DNA from: JAADHG01 sp964418645
GTDB lineage: Bacteria; Bacteroidota; Bacteroidia; Flavobacteriales; Flavobacteriaceae
Direction of reading: 5' to 3'
Assembly: GCA_964418645.1 (NCBI GenBank)
Contig: CAYQME010000014.1
Location: 1-46,186, forward strand
DNA: 46,186 nucleotides
The first letter of the stretch is position 1. Every line of letters starts with the position of its first letter. The notes under the pieces are model-generated. The model worked only from the letters and a program-made list of their open reading frames with translations. It was not told the origin of the DNA and ran no database searches. Below are positions 39,986 through 46,186 of the stretch, piece by piece. The position numbers and the translations under genes were made by a program.

Positions 39986-41356
39986 ATGGCACAAAAACCA
40001 AGCATTCCAAAAGGCACTAGAGATTTTTCTCCTGAACAAGTATCAAAACGCAATTATATTTTCGCAACTATTAAAGCGAGTTTCGAACGCTTTGGATTTC
40101 AACCTATTGAAACACCAAGTTTTGAAAATTCAGATACCTTATTGGGAAAGTATGGCGAAGAAGGAGACCGTTTGATTTTTAAGATTTTAAATTCTGGAGA
40201 TTATTTAAACAAAGTAGATAATGATTTGTATAATCAGAGAGATTCAAATAAAATGACTTCGAAAATTTCTGAAAAAGCCCTTCGTTATGATCTTACTGTC
40301 CCTTTTGCACGCTATGTTGTACAACACCAAAATGAGATAGAATTCCCCTTTAAACGTTACCAAATCCAACCAGTTTGGAGAGCAGATAGACCTCAAAAAG
40401 GTCGCTTTAGAGAGTTTTACCAATGTGATGCCGATGTAGTCGGGTCTAAGTCTTTATGGCAAGAAGTAGAGTTTGTACAGTTGTATGACGATGTGTTTTC
40501 TAGTTTAGGTTTAGAAGGTGTTACTATTAAAATAAATAATCGTAAGATATTAACTGGAATAGCCGAGGTTATAGGCGCCAAAGATAAGCTTATTGATTTT
40601 ACAGTGGCTTTAGATAAGCTAGACAAAATAGGAGCGGAGAAGGTTAAAGAAGAAATGTTGAGCAAAGGCATTCCACAAGAAGGGATTAATAAATTGCAGC
40701 CTTTGTTTAATATATCGGGATCTTTTGAGTCTCAAGTTGAAAGTTTAAAATCTATATTAAATACTTCCAAAGATGGTTTAAGAGGTATTAAAGAATTGGA
40801 ATTTATTGATAATGCCATTTCTACTTTAAAACTTAAAACAGCTACTTTAGAATTAGATGTTACACTTGCAAGAGGTTTAAACTACTACACAGGCGCAATC
40901 TTAGAAGTTTCAGCACCCAAAACAGTAAATATGGGTTCTATTGGTGGAGGTGGTCGTTATGACGACCTTACTGGAATTTTTGGGCTTAAAAATGTAAGTG
41001 GTGTTGGAATTAGTTTTGGTTTAGATAGAATTTATTTAGTGCTGGAAGAATTAAATCTTTTTCCAGAAACAGTTTCAAATACAATAGATGTTCTTTTTAT
41101 TAATTTTGGTAATGTGGAAGCAATGTTTTGTTTAAAAGCAATTAAAATTTTAAGAGATAATGACATTAATGCAGAGTTGTATCCAGATAATTCTAAAATG
41201 AAAAAACAAATGAATTATGCCAATAGGCGACAAATTTCTAATGTGGTTTTGGTTGGAGATAAAGAACTACAAAATAATAATTTTTCTCTTAAAAACATGA
41301 CTTCTGGAGAACAACAAACAGTATCTCTAGAAGAACTTATATCTGCATTGAAATAA
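39986..41356 (+). CDS. hisS: Histidyl-tRNA synthetase HisS
   Basis: 456 residues, a class II synthetase. Motif 1 region QKPSIPKGTRDFSPEQVSKR; motif 2 RYQIQPVWRADRPQKGRFRE then FYQCDADVVG; the histidine-specific TLARGLNYYTGAILEV (normally RGLDYY; here Asn) and motif 3 GIGISFGLDRIYLVLE-like (VGISFGLDRIYLV). The C-terminal ~100 residues are the anticodon-binding domain (FINFGNVEAMFCLKAIKILR). A terminator lies after it at 41358-41386. The mRNA start lies in or near the repeat abutting the ATG. Confidence 0.97.
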   Translation: MAQKPSIPKGTRDFSPEQVSKRNYIFATIKASFERFGFQPIETPSFENSDTLLGKYGEEGDRLIFKILNSGDYLNKVDNDLYNQRDSNKMTSKISEKALRYDLTVPFARYVVQHQNEIEFPFKRYQIQPVWRADRPQKGRFREFYQCDADVVGSKSLWQEVEFVQLYDDVFSSLGLEGVTIKINNRKILTGIAEVIGAKDKLIDFTVALDKLDKIGAEKVKEEMLSKGIPQEGINKLQPLFNISGSFESQVESLKSILNTSKDGLRGIKELEFIDNAISTLKLKTATLELDVTLARGLNYYTGAILEVSAPKTVNMGSIGGGGRYDDLTGIFGLKNVSGVGISFGLDRIYLVLEELNLFPETVSNTIDVLFINFGNVEAMFCLKAIKILRDNDINAELYPDNSKMKKQMNYANRRQISNVVLVGDKELQNNNFSLKNMTSGEQQTVSLEELISALK

Positions 41357-41357
41357 A

Positions 41358-41386
41358 AAAAACTCTAAGAATAATTAGAGCTTTTT
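41358..41386 (+). terminator. Terminator of hisS
   Basis: CTCTAA (41363-41368) pairs with TTAGAG (41375-41380), extended by A- and T-runs on either side, with a 6-nt loop. The base of the stem is AAAAA/TTTTT. Confidence 0.75.
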
Positions 41387-41421
41387 AAGGTTTAAGGTTT
41401 CAGTTTCTGAGCGATTTATTT

Positions 41422-44400
41422 TTATTCTACAATCACTTTTTTAATTACGGTTCCTTTATCTGTAACCACAGTTAAAATATAAGTACCTGAGCTAAACGGT
41501 TTCGTTTTTATTTCACAATAGTTTTTTGAACCATAATCTTTGGTTGAGAATACTTCTTGACCTAGCAAGTTAGTCATCCTGATAACATTTATATTGCTAT
41601 GATTAAGATTAGTTATGATAATACTTTTTATTGCATTAGCGTAATTAATGTCAACACCGGTCAAGTACTTATCTTTGGTTGATAAACTCTTATTGTGTAA
41701 CACAATTTCAAACTTATTTAAATATTCACCAATTGGTAGATTGATATTGTATGGGTAAAGGTTTAGATCATGAAAAATATTCAATTCCTTATCATATACG
41801 AAAATATCTATGGATTCAGGGATATTTTCTAACGCGTCAATTTTGATAGTAGTCATTCCTGCTTGATTTATTATTACACCTAACGGAAAAACATTATTAT
41901 CACTAAAATTATCCACTGCTTGAATGATGAAGTTATTATTGTCAAAGACCCAGAACATATCTTCTTTATTGTCTTCAATAAGTAAGGCATCATAACCAAT
42001 ATCATAGGAGTCACTGGCATTTAAGTCTGCCCCTAATAATAGTTGTCGGTGATAGCCTTTAGGCGAGTCTAATATGAATCTAATTTTTGGTCTAGTATCG
42101 GTAATTAGGTTTGTATTTGCATTAGTACTACTAGCGACACTATTTTTTTGCTTACCGGAATTGGCTTTCATAAACACAGAAGGATCAGAGGCTTCTGTTT
42201 TAAAGATACGCTGGCTGTTTTTAAAGGAGACTGTACCACCAGTAGCAGCAGTAACAAAGAATCCTTGACCTACAGGGATGTATTGTTTCGGTGTTTTAGT
42301 ACCTAAGGCGCCTGAGTTATTTATACGTACATCGTTAGATATTGCGGTCACGCCACCCATAAGTGTATAAGTACCATAACCACCTTGATATTCTCCTAAA
42401 TTATGTGTTGAGCTAGCAAAGTGTTCCCAGAAGTAAAGAGTTCCGTTAATAATATTTGTAGCCGCTCTACCACCATTTCCAACACTTATATTGTCTTTAA
42501 TAAATTCATCAGCATCAATAGCAGATGCGTAAGGATTTCCAACAAGGTAATCATTACCAGCCGAGAGAGTTAATGTAACATGACCGTTATGTGGTTTCCC
42601 ATTAAAGACATAATTTTGTTCGTTAGAGATAGCCCCACCTGTATCGGTAACACCTTTCATGGTATAGCCTTCACCAGGAGAGAGCGATCCTGTACTACGG
42701 ACATGTTGCCACGAGGCATAATCATCACTGAGTTGGTTACTAAATTTCCACACCCAATAATCGGCAATACTAATAGGATCTCCAGTAGTTCCATTATAAC
42801 CAGATAATAAGAAGTTAATTGGTTTAGGAGGCGCAGAGGGAGTTGCTATTGGCGTCGTACCATCATATAATATATCCGGCAAAGTATAACTGTTATTATT
42901 AGATGTTGTATTACTAATTCCTACAGGAGCCGCCCAATAGTTATAGGTATAAAGATCGGCAGTACCTTGTTGGTCCCGTTCTAATACACCACTACTGGTC
43001 ACGTCTAAATCACTATTAGCGGATTGAATGAGTTGTGATTCTCCTTCAAGGTCAAGTGTACCATCAAGTTTGAGGTAGTGTGTGACAGTAAGCCCATTCC
43101 CAGTACCTGATGCAGTATCTCCATTAACTTGGAGTTCATTACTCCCAACAATAAGCCCAAGAACGGAACGCTCACGCCCAAGATTGGCATAAGTGTCTAT
43201 AGTTATATTATGATTGGTTTGAACGATGTTCCAATCGATTACTGTGAAACCATCAACGCTTAAACTATTTGGAATATTCCACACAGAATTTCCATAGGTC
43301 CATGGAGTAGAAGCAGAGTCGTCATTCCAGGCACCATCTGCTTTAGTTGTATAAGGTAATGGAGTGGATTCGGCTTGAGAAGTAGTAATGTTTCTTAGTT
43401 TACCAGTAATAGTATTTCCAGTATATTCAATAATATTACCATTACTAATATCAGTACTTTGATTCATTTGATAATAGGCTGTTAAATCTGAATTCCAATT
43501 TAACCCAGGAATTTCAATAGGTGCTATACTACCAATAACACTATCGTCATTTGCTCCAATTTCTTGGTTCATCATTTGACGTATTTGAGCCTCAGTTAAT
43601 GCTACATTCCAAATACGTAATTCGTCTAGCCAACCATTGAAATAATTAATTGGGTCTAGAGTGGATGTGATATTTTGATCCATAGCTCCAACAATACATT
43701 CAAAATTGTTATTAGTAGGGACAACACCAGAGCTACTATTTATTTCAACACCATCTATATATAATAGATAAGTTGTATTGTCAAATGTAACTGCAATATG
43801 GTACCACCTATTAGTTCCCAGAGGATAAGGAGATGATAGAGAGCCTGAACTATTCCAATTAAAAGAAAGTGTGCTATTTACCAGTTTAAGATCGTATCCT
43901 GTAGTTAAATTATTAGCATCTCTTTTAGAAATAATACTTTGTGTACCGGATAAAGAAGAAGGCTTTATCCATAATTCAATACTAAAGGCACCACTAAAAT
44001 TGTAGTTATCATCAAATGTAATATTATCGTTAACACCATCAAAATCAAGATTAGAACAGTTATTTGCAAAGCTAATTTGAACATCATCTTCTGCACAAGT
44101 AATAGACCAACGTAAGACATAAGATGTACTTGCAAGTCCAGTAAATATTGTATTAGCATCATTGATATCTGCGAAGCTACCACCAGTACCTGATATTATA
44201 GACCATGTGCCTGTATACCCTGCAGTATTAGTTGCTGCCATTAATAGAGATGTTATACCACAATTAGAAGCATTTAATATTTGGTCAGGACCTGCATTAG
44301 ACGTTGTTGCTTCATTTACAGTAACTACTGATATATATTTTGCTATTACAGGATTAGAGCATCCGCCATCTGGAGTACTTGTAAATGTTAGAGTAATTTT

Positions 44401-45954
44401 AAAAACTACTTCTCCTACATTTGATGGAAAATAAATTGTAGTTGTTGCTGCATTATTTGGTGTAAATGTAACAGGTGCAGTTGTAGTACCACTAATGACT
44501 TCATATTCCCATAGATAAGTGTTATTTGGATATGGCTCACCATCAACAGTAGCATTTACTATTAAACTGTCACCACAACTTATTGTTATTGGTGGTAATT
44601 CAGGAACAGTAATTTGTGGCGATGTTTCTAGAACAGATTCTAATAGGAAGTTACCAAATATCCTTAGTTCAGCAATATGTTCAGGAGCAAAATTAGCAAC
44701 ATTATTTCCCTTACTTATGTGAGAACCTTGATATAACACTGTTCCATAAGCTGTATTTCCATAAGCTGGACCATAAACAATAGGACCTGCTCGACCTTTA
44801 GACCTCGTTGGAATTTGTGTATTTGATGGATCATAAACACTCACAGTAGTTGTAGAACGCCACCCTCCTGTTGAGCCTCCGACATCATCAAGAGGGACAT
44901 AAATATGCTCAGAATTACCATTTAGAGCAGGATGAACATTTCCCATAAATTGCATGAAAGGATCTGAGGCGGTCGTTATATCATAATTTATATTGGTGTT
45001 AATAAATGTATTATCATGTTCTAAAATTTGATCAAAACCATCTGCATAATCAGTTAACCAAGGATAATTAGTGCTAACATTTAGAAGATCACTATAAGGG
45101 ATTAACCCACTATTAGATAAAAAATTAAGCTGATTTACCCCACGAGTAGGGTTGGAAGCATCAGATGTTGTTGTTAATACATTTTCTGTTAAACTAACAT
45201 CATGACAACCCAACCAAACATTTCCGCCGTCTATGACAAAGTCATAAAAGGCATTAATATCTGCTTGATCCCAATCTGTATCAGGATCAGTATGATGGGA
45301 AAGTACATATATTTGGTCACAAGTGCCTATATCTTTAGGAGCTGTTTTTGTAAATCCAGTTGTAATTCCTGCAGGTGTGTAAAAAGCTGTTTCAACATCT
45401 GTTGGAAGTGGTGATGCAACATCTCCACCTACTGGATAAATAGAGACTGTGGGGAAACTGTAAAGAGTACCATGTACAGGAGCTGCGGTAATAGCATCTA
45501 AGTTCCAATATACGGTTAGTTTATCTGTTCCAGCTCCAGTACTTGTAGCAATCCAAGATTCTATAACGGCTTGAGCATCAACCATAAATTCTGCTGGAAT
45601 TAAAAAAGGGCCTGATTTTAAGTCTACGGTTATACCAGTACTTGCTGGGTTTGAATTAATGGTTCCAGTTACTGTTAAATCGGTTTGGTCAACTTTTCCA
45701 GTAGCAGAAACAAAAGATTTAGTGTCATCGATAATCCAATATACAGGAATTTCATGCACACTAACTAATTCTTGAATTAAACCATATGGTCTTAAGCCAT
45801 TATTTGCGGTTTGTGGAATTATCCCCATATCTATAACACATGCTCCAGCGTTAAAATTGGTAGGCGTTGATTGTGCAAAGTTTGTACTGCTTAGTATTAA
45901 AAACAGCATTATAGATATAATATACCTTCGTTTTATTAAGGTAATATTGTTCAT
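41422..45954 (-). CDS. Large secreted T9SS type A cargo protein with LamG-like domain
   Basis: 1510 residues with a signal peptide (IISIMLFLILSSTNFAQS, cleaved near residue 28). Residues ~30-480 are an unassigned globular region (VYVL-like IYVLSHHTDPDTDWDQADIN, then FVIDGGNVWLGCHDVS) that recalls amidotransferase-like folds. An Ig-like region (~480-630) and a LamG/concanavalin-like jelly roll (~645-830: NNITFDDNYNFSGAFSIELW, then LDELRIWNVALTEAQIRQMM) follow. The middle (~880-1300) is repeat-poor, Ser/Thr/Asn-rich and has a VGNPYASAID signature seen in T9SS cargo. The last ~75 residues are a type A sorting domain ending ILTVVTDKGTVIKKVIVE. A minus-strand -7 box TATATTTG lies at 46022-46029. 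Confidence 0.9.
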   Translation of the reverse strand: MNNITLIKRRYIISIMLFLILSSTNFAQSTPTNFNAGACVIDMGIIPQTANNGLRPYGLIQELVSVHEIPVYWIIDDTKSFVSATGKVDQTDLTVTGTINSNPASTGITVDLKSGPFLIPAEFMVDAQAVIESWIATSTGAGTDKLTVYWNLDAITAAPVHGTLYSFPTVSIYPVGGDVASPLPTDVETAFYTPAGITTGFTKTAPKDIGTCDQIYVLSHHTDPDTDWDQADINAFYDFVIDGGNVWLGCHDVSLTENVLTTTSDASNPTRGVNQLNFLSNSGLIPYSDLLNVSTNYPWLTDYADGFDQILEHDNTFINTNINYDITTASDPFMQFMGNVHPALNGNSEHIYVPLDDVGGSTGGWRSTTTVSVYDPSNTQIPTRSKGRAGPIVYGPAYGNTAYGTVLYQGSHISKGNNVANFAPEHIAELRIFGNFLLESVLETSPQITVPELPPITISCGDSLIVNATVDGEPYPNNTYLWEYEVISGTTTAPVTFTPNNAATTTIYFPSNVGEVVFKITLTFTSTPDGGCSNPVIAKYISVVTVNEATTSNAGPDQILNASNCGITSLLMAATNTAGYTGTWSIISGTGGSFADINDANTIFTGLASTSYVLRWSITCAEDDVQISFANNCSNLDFDGVNDNITFDDNYNFSGAFSIELWIKPSSLSGTQSIISKRDANNLTTGYDLKLVNSTLSFNWNSSGSLSSPYPLGTNRWYHIAVTFDNTTYLLYIDGVEINSSSGVVPTNNNFECIVGAMDQNITSTLDPINYFNGWLDELRIWNVALTEAQIRQMMNQEIGANDDSVIGSIAPIEIPGLNWNSDLTAYYQMNQSTDISNGNIIEYTGNTITGKLRNITTSQAESTPLPYTTKADGAWNDDSASTPWTYGNSVWNIPNSLSVDGFTVIDWNIVQTNHNITIDTYANLGRERSVLGLIVGSNELQVNGDTASGTGNGLTVTHYLKLDGTLDLEGESQLIQSANSDLDVTSSGVLERDQQGTADLYTYNYWAAPVGISNTTSNNNSYTLPDILYDGTTPIATPSAPPKPINFLLSGYNGTTGDPISIADYWVWKFSNQLSDDYASWQHVRSTGSLSPGEGYTMKGVTDTGGAISNEQNYVFNGKPHNGHVTLTLSAGNDYLVGNPYASAIDADEFIKDNISVGNGGRAATNIINGTLYFWEHFASSTHNLGEYQGGYGTYTLMGGVTAISNDVRINNSGALGTKTPKQYIPVGQGFFVTAATGGTVSFKNSQRIFKTEASDPSVFMKANSGKQKNSVASSTNANTNLITDTRPKIRFILDSPKGYHRQLLLGADLNASDSYDIGYDALLIEDNKEDMFWVFDNNNFIIQAVDNFSDNNVFPLGVIINQAGMTTIKIDALENIPESIDIFVYDKELNIFHDLNLYPYNINLPIGEYLNKFEIVLHNKSLSTKDKYLTGVDINYANAIKSIIITNLNHSNINVIRMTNLLGQEVFSTKDYGSKNYCEIKTKPFSSGTYILTVVTDKGTVIKKVIVE

Positions 45955-46021
45955 AAGAGGTTAAATTATTAGTTTGGGACTAATTAATTTAAACATAAAT
46001 AAACAATTATTCTATGAAACG

Positions 46022-46029
46022 CAAATATA
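46022..46029 (-). promoter_or_regulatory. -7 box for the large T9SS protein gene
   Basis: The plus strand reads CAAATATA, i.e. TATATTTG followed by GCG on the minus strand, 68 bp before the ATG at 45954. It matches TAnnTTTG. No -33 TTG is visible. Confidence 0.45.
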
Positions 46030-46118
46030 TCCGTTGAAATGCGTAAAAATACTTTTAATCGATGAAATACCATGTTTTTCTCAAATTTAAGAGATTAAGA
46101 TTTCTCTTTCAATTTGAT

Positions 46119-46186
46119 TTAGTCAACGACCACTTTTTTATTAATGCTTAGGATGTTAGTATTCAGTTTAATAATGTAAGCACCAG
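46119..46186 (-). CDS. C-terminal 21 codons of another T9SS type A cargo protein (cut by window edge)
   Basis: The minus strand reads GAYIIKLNTNILSINKKVVVD and then TAA (46119-46121), open to the window edge. This is the closing strand pair of a type A T9SS sorting domain: a G.Y.I/V-type strand followed by K.K.VV-type residues, as in the C-terminus of the neighbouring protein (GTYILTVVTDKG...KKVIVE). The rest of the gene lies beyond the window, upstream of the large T9SS gene and on the same strand, so two surface cargo genes are in tandem. Confidence 0.75.
   Translation of the reverse strand, partial: GAYIIKLNTNILSINKKVVVD

Noticed and set aside
39957..40175. Plus-strand 72-residue ORF at the start of hisS
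   Set aside because: Lies mostly within hisS in another frame and begins in the repeat; hisS is well supported.

Overview
The window looks like ordinary chromosome of a low-GC marine-type Flavobacteriaceae (Bacteroidota). Supporting evidence: Bacteroidota promoter boxes (TAnnTTTG, sometimes with an upstream TTG) before many genes; no Shine-Dalgarno pattern; type IX secretion (T9SS) sorting domains of both type A and type B; TonB receptors with carboxypeptidase-like N-terminal domains; and family-specific genes such as DUF4252 lipoproteins. I cannot name the genus from the sequence.

Layout. 1-2.5 kb: the 3' end of a TonB-dependent receptor, converging on an S41 peptidase lipoprotein. 2.6-4.8 kb: an ECF sigma factor operon with a probable membrane anti-sigma factor and two DUF4252 proteins. 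4.8-7.0 kb (minus): purB with a translationally coupled small membrane protein, and a HEAT-like protein. 7.1-8.9 kb: a haem-binding CxxCH protein and a glycosyltransferase. 8.9-13.0 kb: two tandem TetR regulators, an SRPBCC protein, a serine beta-lactamase-like hydrolase and a nitroreductase carrying the iodotyrosine-deiodinase residues. 13.0-15.0 kb: DUF2200, an orphan exported protein, and a membrane protein/XRE regulator pair with a striking upstream dyad. 15.2-18.5 kb: a 1092-residue type B T9SS adhesin-like protein with a C-type lectin domain. 18.5-21.7 kb: a zinc-less CobB sirtuin, TrmH-type methyltransferase, SRPBCC, VOC and a carboxypeptidase-regulatory protein. 21.8-25.8 kb (minus): a DEAD-box helicase with a long leader, an unknown lipoprotein and rdgB. 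25.9-29.1 kb: methyltransferase, GDSL hydrolase, HPF-like factor, small membrane proteins and a frameshifted rlmH. 29.2-35.9 kb: nadC-yihY-DUF2147, priA, a LytTR regulator and the rpsF-rpsR-rplI operon. 36.0-41.4 kb: an Oar-like TonB receptor, a DUF6495-like protein and hisS. 41.4 kb to the end (minus): a 1510-residue type A T9SS protein, and the last 21 codons of another T9SS cargo.

Most of the window is housekeeping or cell-surface biology, and I do not see a phage, IS element, CRISPR array or defence island. The most unusual signals are: (i) a family of about 90-120 bp intergenic palindromic elements in which an unrelated, locus-specific hairpin is nested at the same point of the right arm; (ii) a single-base frameshift at codon 10-11 of rlmH; (iii) a roughly 320 nt leader with a 19-codon ORF before the DEAD-box helicase; (iv) an 11-bp direct repeat spaced 42 bp around a perfect dyad before the XRE pair; and (v) paired 65-bp imperfect repeats downstream of two adjacent genes. 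The nested-hairpin element family is the best candidate for something not well described.
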